Shown here piece after piece: positions 54,411 through 62,532 of a stretch of DNA of 64,000 bases (position 1 is the first letter of the stretch; each line of letters begins with the position of its first letter). The stretch is taken from the NCBI RefSeq assembly GCF_049959315.1, contig NZ_CP188201.1; one strand, written 5' to 3'. Source of the stretch: Serratia proteamaculans_D. GTDB lineage: Bacteria > Pseudomonadota > Gammaproteobacteria > Enterobacterales > Enterobacteriaceae. The notes under the pieces are model-generated. The model searched no databases and was not told the origin of the DNA. It saw only the letters and a program-made list of their open reading frames with translations. A program made the position numbers and the translations under genes.

Positions 54411-55511
54411 ATGCCCCGATTGACCGTGATGACCGCTTTACTGTTATTGAGCGGGCTGCTGCATGCAGCGCCGACGGTAACTCAATTACAGGATAAATTG
54501 GAACACCCGTGGTCATTGGCGTTTTTGCCTGGCGAACGGGGAATATTAATCACTGAAAAACCGGGCCGTTTGCGCTTGTGGCAGCAGGATAAGGGGTTGT
54601 CTGCACCTATTAGTGGCGTGCCCCAAGTGTATGCCCAGGGGCAAGGAGGGCTGCTGGAGGTGCTGTTGGCACCGGATTTTGCCGATAGCCGACGAGTTTA
54701 TCTCAGCTTTGCCGAAGCGGGGAAAGACGGTAAGGCGGGGACGGCAGTGGGCTATGGCCGGCTAAGCGCCGACAACCGGCGACTGGAAAATTTCAGGGTG
54801 ATTTTCCGTCAGCAACCGAAACTGTCGGTCGGTAATCACTTCGGTGGCAAGTTGGCGTTCGATCGTCAGGGTTATCTGTTTATCGCGCTGGGCGAAAATA
54901 ACCAGCGCCCGATGGCGCAGGATCTGAACAAATTGCAGGGTAAGATCGTGCGGTTAACCGCCGAAGGGACAGTGCCGCCGGATAATCCGTTTGTCGGTCA
55001 GAGCGGAAAGCGGGCGGAAATCTGGTCTTATGGTCAGCGTAATCCACAGGGTTTGGCGCTCAATCCCTGGAGTGGCGCAATCTGGGAGCATGAGCACGGT
55101 CCGCGCGGCGGTGATGAGATCAATATTCCTCAGGCAGGGAAAAATTACGGTTGGCCGATAGCCACCTTTGGCATCAATTATTCCGGGCTGGCAATTCCGG
55201 AGGCCAAGGGGCAGAAGGTGGCCGGTACCGAACCGCCGCTGCATTACTGGCCGGTGTCACCGGGTATCAGCGATATGGCTTTCTATGACTCAACGCGTTT
55301 CCCAGCCTGGCAATATTCACTGTTTATTGGCGCACTGGCGCAGAAAGAGCTGATTCGTTTAACGCTGGACGGTGACAAAATTGTGGCTGAAGAACGGCTA
55401 CTGGCAGATCTTGGTGAACGCATTCGTGAAGTGCGCATCGGGCCGGATGGTTATCTTTATCTGCTGACCGATGAGAGTAACGGTCAGCTGCTGAAGGTCG
55501 GGGCGTCGTAA
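54411..55511 (+). CDS. yliI: Periplasmic PQQ-dependent aldose sugar dehydrogenase (YliI/Asd-like)
   Basis: Soluble beta-propeller sugar dehydrogenase like E. coli YliI, oxidising aldoses at C1 with PQQ. A signal peptide ends at LHA-A (about residue 18). Conserved parts include LEHPWSLAFLPGE, the GNHFGGKLAFDRQGYLFIAL catalytic region and WEHEHGPRGGDEIN. ATG 54411 follows GGAGGAAG and yields the signal peptide directly; 19 upstream codons are not used. 366 residues (E. coli 371). It is convergent with gstB, as in E. coli. Confidence 0.9.
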   Translation: MPRLTVMTALLLLSGLLHAAPTVTQLQDKLEHPWSLAFLPGERGILITEKPGRLRLWQQDKGLSAPISGVPQVYAQGQGGLLEVLLAPDFADSRRVYLSFAEAGKDGKAGTAVGYGRLSADNRRLENFRVIFRQQPKLSVGNHFGGKLAFDRQGYLFIALGENNQRPMAQDLNKLQGKIVRLTAEGTVPPDNPFVGQSGKRAEIWSYGQRNPQGLALNPWSGAIWEHEHGPRGGDEINIPQAGKNYGWPIATFGINYSGLAIPEAKGQKVAGTEPPLHYWPVSPGISDMAFYDSTRFPAWQYSLFIGALAQKELIRLTLDGDKIVAEERLLADLGERIREVRIGPDGYLYLLTDESNGQLLKVGAS

Positions 55512-55528
55512 AAACCGCCCCGAGATCA

Positions 55529-56149
55529 TCAGGTCAATTCACTCATCACGCCACGCTGATAGGCGGGACGCGTGGTTAACTGTTGGTACCAGCGTTCCAT
55601 GTTCGGGCGGGGTTGGCGCTTAATCGGCATAGAGAACCAGGCGTAAGCAAAGCTGCCGAGCGGGATGTCACCGATACCGAACGACTCGCCGGAAAGATAA
55701 GGCTGGCGGCCCAGGGTTTCTTCCACGATGTCGAAGTGCTTTTCCAGTGTGGCGATCGCCGCTTCAATCTTGGCCATGTCGCGCAGTTCCGGCTTGGTGC
55801 GTACCAGACCCCAGAACACCACGCTAAAGTGGCTGACAATGGTGGCGGTGGTCCAGTCCATCCATTTCTCAGCGCTGGCGCGGGCCTGCAGATCCTGCGG
55901 GTAGAAGGGCTCATTGCCAAACTTGGCCGCCAGATAACGCACTATGGTGTTGGATTCCCACAGCACGAAGTCATCATCCTGCAGCAACGGCACCAGGCCG
56001 TTCGGGTTTAATGAACGGTAGAGCTCATCGTTCACCTTGCCGAATGCGCCACCGGCATTGATATGGCTGTAGTTCAGCTCCAGTTCTGCGGCGCACCACA
56101 GTACTTTCCTGACGTTGTTCGAATTTTCACGACCCCAAATGGTCAGCAT
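55529..56149 (-). CDS. gstB: Glutathione S-transferase GstB (YliJ-like)
   Basis: GST of 206 residues. The N-terminal thioredoxin-like domain has MLTIWGRENSNNVRKVLW and the glutathione motif NPNGLVPLL...LWESNTIVRYLA. The helical C-terminal domain ends with RPNMERWYQQLTTRPAYQRG. These segments match E. coli GstB, whose gene also lies next to yliI. It probably detoxifies electrophiles with glutathione. Confidence 0.9.
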   Translation of the reverse strand: MLTIWGRENSNNVRKVLWCAAELELNYSHINAGGAFGKVNDELYRSLNPNGLVPLLQDDDFVLWESNTIVRYLAAKFGNEPFYPQDLQARASAEKWMDWTTATIVSHFSVVFWGLVRTKPELRDMAKIEAAIATLEKHFDIVEETLGRQPYLSGESFGIGDIPLGSFAYAWFSMPIKRQPRPNMERWYQQLTTRPAYQRGVMSELT

Positions 56150-56252
56150 AGAACGCCTCTTTATACGGGTGAATTAACCTAAGCTGTTATTCGTACGCCA
56201 CAATGGCGGCGTTGTCACACCGGAAGGCATTTTTTTTCGACCGGGTTGCCAT

Positions 56253-56909
56253 TTATCGTTCCCAGCGACAAATTTCCCAGCCCTGTTGCACCGCCAGCGC
56301 CTTGAGCTCGGTGTCCGGGTTGATCACCGTAGCGCTATCTACGTACTCCAGCATTGCCTTGTCGTTGAGGGAGTCGCTGTAACCGTGGCTGTGTTCAAAG
56401 CTCAGCTCCGGGTGTTCAGCCAGCCATTTCTTCAGGCGAGTCACCTTGCCCTGTTGGTAAGTCATGGTGCCGTAAGTATTACCGGTGAAGCGGCCATCTT
56501 GCACCTCAACGCCAATCGCCAGTGCGTCGTCGGCACCCAACTGTGCGGCAATCGGCGCGACCAGATGTTCGCCGGTGGCGGAAATAACCAAAATGCAGTC
56601 GCCGCGCTCGCGGTGCCACAGCAGTCGTTCACGGGCGGCGGGGTAGACACGCGGCAGAATATCGCGGCGGATATAACGCTGCACCCACCCGGCCACCGTC
56701 TGGGGGCTCAGGCCGGCCAACGGGGCCAGCGTGGCCTGCATGTAATCCTCCATCGACAGCTTGCCCTGATAATAGAGCTGCATCAGTTGCTGTTCCTGCT
56801 GTTCCAGTTCCGCCGGCGCAAACCCCTCGGTGACTAACCAGCGCATCCACAGGCTGGCGCTGTCATCATCAATCAGGGTTTCATCCAGGTCGAATAAGGC
56901 TAAATCCAT
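56253..56909 (-). CDS. HAD-superfamily phosphatase, subfamily IB (SerB-like)
   Basis: HAD hydrolase of 218 residues with the nucleophile motif FDLDETL (Asp7, Asp9), a helical cap (about 15-90), motif II VISAT (about 120), and motif III/IV GYSDSLNDKAML (about 180). Such IB members dephosphorylate small molecules; the substrate is not clear. Start ATG 56909 has GGAG upstream. The frame stays open about 80 codons further upstream, but without similarity to the family. Confidence 0.85.
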   Translation of the reverse strand: MDLALFDLDETLIDDDSASLWMRWLVTEGFAPAELEQQEQQLMQLYYQGKLSMEDYMQATLAPLAGLSPQTVAGWVQRYIRRDILPRVYPAARERLLWHRERGDCILVISATGEHLVAPIAAQLGADDALAIGVEVQDGRFTGNTYGTMTYQQGKVTRLKKWLAEHPELSFEHSHGYSDSLNDKAMLEYVDSATVINPDTELKALAVQQGWEICRWER

Positions 56910-57141
56910 CAGTATTTCTCCGGCAGGCAGGGAGTGAAATGGGGGCTGTATACAGAATAGCGGATAGCGTAAGCCGCCAGCCAGTGGCGGCAAACAAATT
57001 GCGCAGAGCATAAGAAACCTTGATGACAGTTTTGCGACGCTTTGTTGAATCTTTGCATAACTTAGAACGCAACAATATTGGCTGGCGTCTCTGGCGGGAT
57101 GGTAACTATAGACCAATGTACTGGCCATCCAGGAGTTAACG

Positions 57142-57258
57142 ATGCTGATCATTCGCCTTTATAGCGGTCCGGTTTTTTTCGGAGAGGAAGAGGAACAGGA
57201 TAATGACGCCACCACTGACGTTGAAGACGCTGCCGCAGCTGAGTCTTTCGCAGCTTGA
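57142..57258 (+). CDS. Possible 38-residue leader or small protein overlapping the oxygenase gene
   Basis: AGGAG at 57131-57135 stands 6 bases before the ATG, a better ribosome site than that of the next gene. The product would be MLIIRLYSGPVFFG followed by an acidic stretch (EEEEQDNDATTDVEDAAAA). Its 3' half overlaps the first 56 bases of the oxygenase gene in another frame, so it could couple translation. Conservation is unknown. Confidence 0.35.
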   Translation: MLIIRLYSGPVFFGEEEEQDNDATTDVEDAAAAESFAA

Positions 57259-58222
57259 CGGCGACCGGCGACAGCGCCAGGCATTTCTTGATGGGCTGCG
57301 TGAGGCCGCGCGTGACGTAGGTTTTTTCTATCTGCGCGGACACGGCGTGGATAGCAGGTTGAATGCTCAACTGCAGCAGCATGCCAGGCAGTTTTTTGCG
57401 CTGCCGGAAGCCGACAAGCTGGCGGTGCAGATGGTGCATTCGCCGCATTTTCGCGGTTATAACCGAGCGGCGGCCGAACTGACGCGCGGGCAGCCGGACT
57501 GGCGTGAACAGTTCGATATTGGCGCGGAGCGTCCTGCGCTGCAACTGGCCAATGAGACTCCGCGTTGGGCGCGTTTACAGGGGCCGAATCAATGGCCTGA
57601 GGCGCTGCCAGCCCTCAAACCGTTGCTGTTGCAGTGGCAGCAGGCGATGACCGCCATGTCGCTGCGTCTGTTGCGTGCTTTTGCCCTGGCGCTTTCTTTG
57701 CCTGAGCAGGCATTTGATTCGCTCTACGGCGACAAACCCAATGAACATATCAAACTGATCCGCTATCCGGGGCGTGACGCGACCACCAGCGGGCAAGGGG
57801 TGGGGGCGCATAAAGACTCAGGTTTTCTCAGCTTTCTGTTACAGGACCAGCAAAAAGGCCTGCAGGTTGAAGTTGAAGAAGGAAGGTGGATTGACGCCGA
57901 GCCGCTTGAAGACAGCTTTGTAGTCAACATCGGTGAACTGTTGGAGTTGGCAACCAACGGCTATCTGCGTGCCACGGTGCACCGGGTTGAGACGCCGCCG
58001 GCGGGCAGCGATCGCCTGTCGATTGCCTTCTTCCTCGGGGCGCGACTCGATGCCGTGGTGCCGCTGTATCAGCTACCGCCAGCTCTGATGGCCCAGGCGC
58101 GTGGTCCCGCCAGCGATCCGCATAATCCGCTGTTGCGTGACGTGGGTTTTAACTACCTGAAAGGACGGATCCGCTCTCATCCCGACGTGGCGCAGCGCTA
58201 TTATCAGGATGTTATTGCCTGA
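57203..58222 (+). CDS. 2-oxoglutarate/Fe(II)-dependent dioxygenase, isopenicillin-N-synthase-like
   Basis: Non-heme iron oxygenase of 339 residues. The N-terminal DIOX_N part has AARDVGFFYLRGHGVD. The jelly-roll core has iron ligands His203 and Asp205 (AHKDSG) and His260 (TVHRV), with the 2-oxoglutarate Arg in DRLSIAFF. Similar bacterial proteins have varied or unknown substrates. AGGAAC precedes the ATG. It is divergent from the HAD gene and convergent with the cystathionine lyase gene. Confidence 0.88.
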   Translation: MTPPLTLKTLPQLSLSQLDGDRRQRQAFLDGLREAARDVGFFYLRGHGVDSRLNAQLQQHARQFFALPEADKLAVQMVHSPHFRGYNRAAAELTRGQPDWREQFDIGAERPALQLANETPRWARLQGPNQWPEALPALKPLLLQWQQAMTAMSLRLLRAFALALSLPEQAFDSLYGDKPNEHIKLIRYPGRDATTSGQGVGAHKDSGFLSFLLQDQQKGLQVEVEEGRWIDAEPLEDSFVVNIGELLELATNGYLRATVHRVETPPAGSDRLSIAFFLGARLDAVVPLYQLPPALMAQARGPASDPHNPLLRDVGFNYLKGRIRSHPDVAQRYYQDVIA

Positions 58223-58228
58223 AGGCAG

Positions 58229-58248
58229 GGGCGCCGCATGCAGCGCCC
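58229..58248. terminator. Small hairpin between convergent oxygenase and lyase genes
   Basis: GGGCGC / GCGCCC stem with an 8-nt loop in the 50-bp gap; no T tract. Confidence 0.35.
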
Positions 58249-58272
58249 AACGATTTTACCTCCGGGCTACGA

Positions 58273-59418
58273 TTATTCCGCCAGCGCTTGCTGCAGATCG
58301 GCGATCAGATCTTCCGCATCTTCGATACCCACTGACAAACGCAGCAACTGTGGCGTGATACCGGTTTTCAGCCGCTGCTCCAGCGGGATCGACGCATGGG
58401 TCATGCTGAACGGCTGGCTGATCAGACTTTCCACACCGCCCAGGCTTTCTGCCAGGGTAAACAGTTTTGATCGCTTGATCACCCGGCGGGCAAAGGCATC
58501 GTCACCTTTCAGGCGTACCGAAATCATGCCGCCAAAGTGGCTCATCTGCTTTGCCGCCAACCCATGCTGTGGATGGCTCGGCAGGCCCGGATAGTAGACT
58601 TCTTCTACCTGCGGCTGGCTTTCCAGCCACTGGGCGATGCGCAAGGCGCTGTTACTGTGGCGCTCCATGCGCAATGCCAGCGTGCGGATACCGCGCAGCG
58701 TCAGGAAGCTGCTGAACGGATCGAGAATGCCGCCTACCGCGTTTTGCAGGAAACCCAGCTGTTCGGCCAGTTCCGGGTTATTCCCTACTGCGGCCACGCC
58801 GGCCACCACGTCGGAATGGCCATTGAGGTATTTGGTGGCGGAATGCACTACCACGTCAAAGCCGAGTTCCAGCGGACGTTGAATATAGGGTGAAGCGAAG
58901 GTGTTGTCCGCCACGCTGATTAGATGGTGTTTTTTGGCGATCGCCGCGATGGCGCTCAGATCCGCCAGTTTCAGTAGCGGATTGGTCGGCGTTTCCACCC
59001 AGATCATTTTGGTATCCGGCTCGATCGCCTGTTCCAGTGCGGCAATGTCCGACGGAGAAACATAGGTCACCCGCAGACCGGCAGTGCGGCTACGCACCTT
59101 TTCCAGCAGGCGATAGGTCCCGCCGTACAGATCGTCAACCGCCACCAGGTGGCTGCCCTGATCGAGCAGCTCCAGCACCGTCGAGCAGGCTGCCAGGCCA
59201 GAGGCAAAGGCGTAACCGCGGCTGCCGCCTTCCAGTTCGGCGATGGCGCTCTCCAGCGCGGTACGTGTTGGATTGGCGCTGCGCGAATATTCATAGCCGG
59301 TATGCTCCCCCGGTGCCGGTTGGGCATAGGTGGAAGTGGCGTAAATGGCCGGCATCACTGCGCCGGTAGCGTCCGGGGTATAACCGGCGTGAACGGTCAA
59401 CGTATCAAACTTGGTCAT
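58273..59418 (-). CDS. Cystathionine gamma-lyase/synthase family PLP enzyme
   Basis: Cys/Met metabolism PLP enzyme of 381 residues. The PLP lysine is K196 in VHSATKYLNGHSD; other family motifs are EYSRSANPTRTALE, YGGTYRLLEKV and the C-terminal SLGGVESLISQP. It follows the cystathionine beta-synthase gene by 13 bases, so cystathionine gamma-lyase (making cysteine, 2-oxobutyrate and ammonia) is more likely than MetB-type synthase. Together they form a reverse transsulfuration pair, homocysteine to cysteine. Confidence 0.9.
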   Translation of the reverse strand: MTKFDTLTVHAGYTPDATGAVMPAIYATSTYAQPAPGEHTGYEYSRSANPTRTALESAIAELEGGSRGYAFASGLAACSTVLELLDQGSHLVAVDDLYGGTYRLLEKVRSRTAGLRVTYVSPSDIAALEQAIEPDTKMIWVETPTNPLLKLADLSAIAAIAKKHHLISVADNTFASPYIQRPLELGFDVVVHSATKYLNGHSDVVAGVAAVGNNPELAEQLGFLQNAVGGILDPFSSFLTLRGIRTLALRMERHSNSALRIAQWLESQPQVEEVYYPGLPSHPQHGLAAKQMSHFGGMISVRLKGDDAFARRVIKRSKLFTLAESLGGVESLISQPFSMTHASIPLEQRLKTGITPQLLRLSVGIEDAEDLIADLQQALAE

Positions 59419-59431
59419 GCAATCATCCTTA

Positions 59432-60799
59432 TTAACGTAATTTTTGGCGCCAGGCGTTAAGCACGTCTGTGCGGGTAATCAGACCGAGGAAGCGCTCACC
59501 GTCGAGCACTACCGCCACGTGGCCGTGGTTGAAGGTGGTGAGCAAATCCTGATAGCTGGCTTCTTTTTGCAAGGTTTTGACCGAATGGGTCATGGCGTGG
59601 GAGGCAGGCAGGCTGAAATGTTTGGCGTCTGCCTGCACGGCATTCAGCAGATCCCACTCGTCGATCAGACCGATCACCCGATCGCCCTCCAGCACCGGCA
59701 ACTGCGAAATGTCATACAGCCGCATGCGGGCATGGACGATAGCCAGAGTATCTTCCGATGCTATCGACACTGCTGCGCCTTCGTCATGGCGGTAGGCGAT
59801 CAGATCGCGCAGATCGCCGTGCTGCGGCTTGCTTAGCAGGCCCTGTTCCAGCATCCAGTGATCGTTATACATTTTAGACAGGTATTTGTTGCCGCTGTCG
59901 CACACGAAGGTGACCACCCGTTTGGGTTCGGTCTGCGCCTGGCAATAGCGCAGCGCGGCGGCCAACAGGGTGCCGGTGGACGAACCGGCCAGCACGCCTT
60001 CTTTGCGCAGCAAATCGCGTGCGGTGGTAAAGGCCTCGGCATCACCGATACGGTAGGCGTTGCGTACCTGGTTGAAGTCGCTTAACGGCGGGACGAAATC
60101 CTCACCAATGCCTTCTACCAGCCAACTGCCGGCCTCACCGATCTGGCCGTTATCGAGATAGTCCGCCAGAATTGAACCGGCGGGGTCAGCCAATACAAAT
60201 TCGGTCTGTGGCGACACTTCGGCGAAATAGTGGCTAAGACCGCCCAGCGTGCCACCGGAACCGACGCCAACTACGATAGCGTCCACCTGATGGTCCATCT
60301 GTTGCCACAGTTCCGGGGCGGTGGTGCGGGCATGGGCCGCCGGGTTGGCCGGGTTGTTAAACTGATCGATATAGAACGCGCCAGGTATCTCACTCGCCAG
60401 GCGTTTGGCGTAGTCCTGATAGTAAGCCGGGTGACCTTTGCCTACGTCGGAACGAGTCAGCAAAACTTCCACCCCCAGTGCACGCAAATGGAAAATCTTC
60501 TCCCGGCTCATTTTGTCCGGTACCACCAGCAGCAGTTTATATCCCTTCAGGGCGGCCACCAGCGCCAGCCCCAGGCCGGTATTGCCGGCGGTGGCTTCAA
60601 TGATGGTCCCGCCTGGCTGCAGGCTGCCATCCCGCTCCGCCTGCTCGATCATCGAGAGCGCCACGCGGTCCTTGATCGAACCGCCGGGGTTTTGATTCTC
60701 CAGTTTGACGAACAGTCGGCAGGGGCCGGTATCGAACTGGGTCAGTTCCAACATCGGAGTGTTGCCGATCATATCGATGACGGAATGGGGTATGGCCAT
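59432..60799 (-). CDS. Cystathionine beta-synthase
   Basis: Fold type II PLP enzyme condensing serine with homocysteine. The catalytic domain has the PLP lysine K43 in NPGGSIKDRVA, EATAGNTGLGLA and the phosphate loop VGSGGTLGG. Two CBS domains fill about residues 335-455 (VLEGDRVIGLIDEWD and VLDGERFLGLITRTD). Length 455. The ribosome site is GGAG. It is first of a two-gene minus-strand operon with the gamma-lyase. Confidence 0.92.
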   Translation of the reverse strand: MAIPHSVIDMIGNTPMLELTQFDTGPCRLFVKLENQNPGGSIKDRVALSMIEQAERDGSLQPGGTIIEATAGNTGLGLALVAALKGYKLLLVVPDKMSREKIFHLRALGVEVLLTRSDVGKGHPAYYQDYAKRLASEIPGAFYIDQFNNPANPAAHARTTAPELWQQMDHQVDAIVVGVGSGGTLGGLSHYFAEVSPQTEFVLADPAGSILADYLDNGQIGEAGSWLVEGIGEDFVPPLSDFNQVRNAYRIGDAEAFTTARDLLRKEGVLAGSSTGTLLAAALRYCQAQTEPKRVVTFVCDSGNKYLSKMYNDHWMLEQGLLSKPQHGDLRDLIAYRHDEGAAVSIASEDTLAIVHARMRLYDISQLPVLEGDRVIGLIDEWDLLNAVQADAKHFSLPASHAMTHSVKTLQKEASYQDLLTTFNHGHVAVVLDGERFLGLITRTDVLNAWRQKLR

Positions 60800-61264
60800 G
60801 GGGTGTCTCCAAAATAATTCGGTTTAAAAGCCGTTATCTGGATGATAGCTCTGGCAATAAGCGCATTAAAAAGAACAAATAACCGTTAAATATGCCTTTT
60901 TGGAATATATTAATCCAATTTGGACGTATAGAAGCGCAGATGTGTGGCAGTTTAGATGTGCAGCCGTGTAGCGGTGGGTAGTATAAAAAAAAAGCTTACG
61001 GCTGGCTTTTTATCCAAATTACGCGTAACAGCGTACAGTTATGTAAAAATGATGAAAATTCATCCTAAACCCTGCAAAAATAAGATGAATCTAATAAACT
61101 CACAGCAAGGGCATTTTCGGTACGCCGCTCACCCGTCATGGGGCCGCAGGGAGTTTGCGGTTGGTAAATGCGTGCCGGGCCACTCTCGCTGGTTGGCTGA
61201 AAACGTGAATATGTTTGAAAGTTAACGCTATTTCAATGATTTGAATGGACACTCTGGCGACGTC
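60800..61264. other. 465-bp divergent gap between cystathionine beta-synthase and dacC
   Basis: It should hold the promoters of both genes. It is AT-rich in its first two thirds. An 89-codon frame at 60956-61225 has no ribosome site or familiar motif and is not called. Confidence 0.5.
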
Positions 61265-62470
61265 ATGATGAAAAGAAACTTACCTACCACACTGAAAAAA
61301 TTAACTTTTAGCGTCAGCATACTGTTGCTGGCCGTGCCTGTTGTCCAGGCGGCTGAAGCGCCGGCGGCGCCGCAGGTGGACGCCAAGGCCTACGTGCTGA
61401 TGGATTACAACAGCGGTAAAATCCTGGCGGAAGGCAATGCCGACACCCGTCTCGACCCCGCCAGCCTGACCAAGATCATGTCCAGCTATGTGATCGGCCA
61501 GGCAATCAAGGCCGGCAAGATTAAACCTGAGGATATGGTGACCGTCGGTAAGGACGCCTGGGCGACCGGCAACCCGGCGCTGCGCGGCTCCTCGCTGATG
61601 TTTATCAAGCCGGGCGATCAGGTGCCGGTGATGGAACTGAACAAGGGCATCGTCATTCAGTCGGGTAACGATGCCAGCATCGCACTGGCCGATTACGTCG
61701 CAGGCAGCCAGGATTCGTTTGTTGGCTTGATGAACAACTATGCCAAATCGCTGGGCCTGCAGAATACCCATTTCCTGACGGTGCACGGCCTGGATGCGGA
61801 AGGGCAGTACAGCACCGCCCGCGATATGGCGCTATTGAGCCAGGCACTGATCCGCGATGTGCCGGATGAATACGCGCTGCACAAAGAAAAAGAGTTCACC
61901 TTCAATAAAATTCGCCAGGTTAACCGCAACCGTCTGTTGTGGAGCACCAACCTGAGCGTCGATGGCATCAAAACCGGCTATACCGGTGGCGCCGGGCATA
62001 ACCTGGTGGCTTCCGCTACCGACGGCCCAATGCGTTTGATCTCGGTGGTGCTGGGCGCGCCAAGCGACCGTATCCGCTTTAGTGAAAGTGAGAAACTGCT
62101 GACCTGGGGCTTCCGTTTCTACGAAACCGCCACGCCAATCAAAACTGACAAGCCGTTTGTGACCCAGAAAGTGTGGTTTGGCGACGTCGGCGAAGTGCCG
62201 TTGGGCGTAGCGAAAGATGCCGCCGTCACTATCCCGAAAGGGCAGATGAAAAACCTGAAGGCCAGCTACAAGCTGAACCAGCCGACGCTGGAAGCCCCGT
62301 TGGCAAAAAATCAGGTGGTCGGCACCATTGATTTCCAGCTCGACGGTAAAACCATTGAGCAATATCCGCTGGTGGCGATGCAGGAAGTAAAAGAGGGTAA
62401 CTTCTTCAGCCGCATCTGGGACATGGTGATGATGAAGTTGACCCAGTGGTTCGGTAGCGTGTTTGGTTAA
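61265..62470 (+). CDS. dacC: DacC, D-alanyl-D-alanine carboxypeptidase (PBP6-like)
   Basis: Low-molecular-weight penicillin-binding protein that trims the terminal D-Ala of peptidoglycan pentapeptides. A signal peptide ends at VQA (about residue 29). The active-site triad is present: S67-x-x-K70 (PASLTK), S133-G-N (QSGND) and K236-T-G. The C-terminal amphipathic membrane anchor is RIWDMVMMKLTQWFGSVFG, closer to E. coli DacC than DacA. 401 residues. ATG 61265 or the adjacent 61268; upstream in-frame codons would spoil the signal peptide. Confidence 0.9.
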   Translation: MMKRNLPTTLKKLTFSVSILLLAVPVVQAAEAPAAPQVDAKAYVLMDYNSGKILAEGNADTRLDPASLTKIMSSYVIGQAIKAGKIKPEDMVTVGKDAWATGNPALRGSSLMFIKPGDQVPVMELNKGIVIQSGNDASIALADYVAGSQDSFVGLMNNYAKSLGLQNTHFLTVHGLDAEGQYSTARDMALLSQALIRDVPDEYALHKEKEFTFNKIRQVNRNRLLWSTNLSVDGIKTGYTGGAGHNLVASATDGPMRLISVVLGAPSDRIRFSESEKLLTWGFRFYETATPIKTDKPFVTQKVWFGDVGEVPLGVAKDAAVTIPKGQMKNLKASYKLNQPTLEAPLAKNQVVGTIDFQLDGKTIEQYPLVAMQEVKEGNFFSRIWDMVMMKLTQWFGSVFG

Positions 62471-62496
62471 GGGTTACAGTAATAAGCTTTAAGAAA

Positions 62497-62530
62497 AGGG
62501 CGCAGTCATTGATAATTGCGCCCTCTTTTT
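62497..62530. terminator. Terminator between convergent dacC and serine dehydratase genes
   Basis: 8-bp stem (AGGGCGCA / TGCGCCCT) with a 12-nt loop, then a T run on the plus strand. Confidence 0.8.
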
Positions 62531-62532
62531 TA

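Noticed and set aside
59788..59800. GGCGGTAGG string in the cystathionine beta-synthase gene
   Set aside because: Within coding sequence, antisense, no JUMPStart context; chance match.
60956..61225. 89-codon frame upstream of dacC
   Set aside because: No ribosome site, no recognisable motif, and it fills the expected promoter region of dacC.
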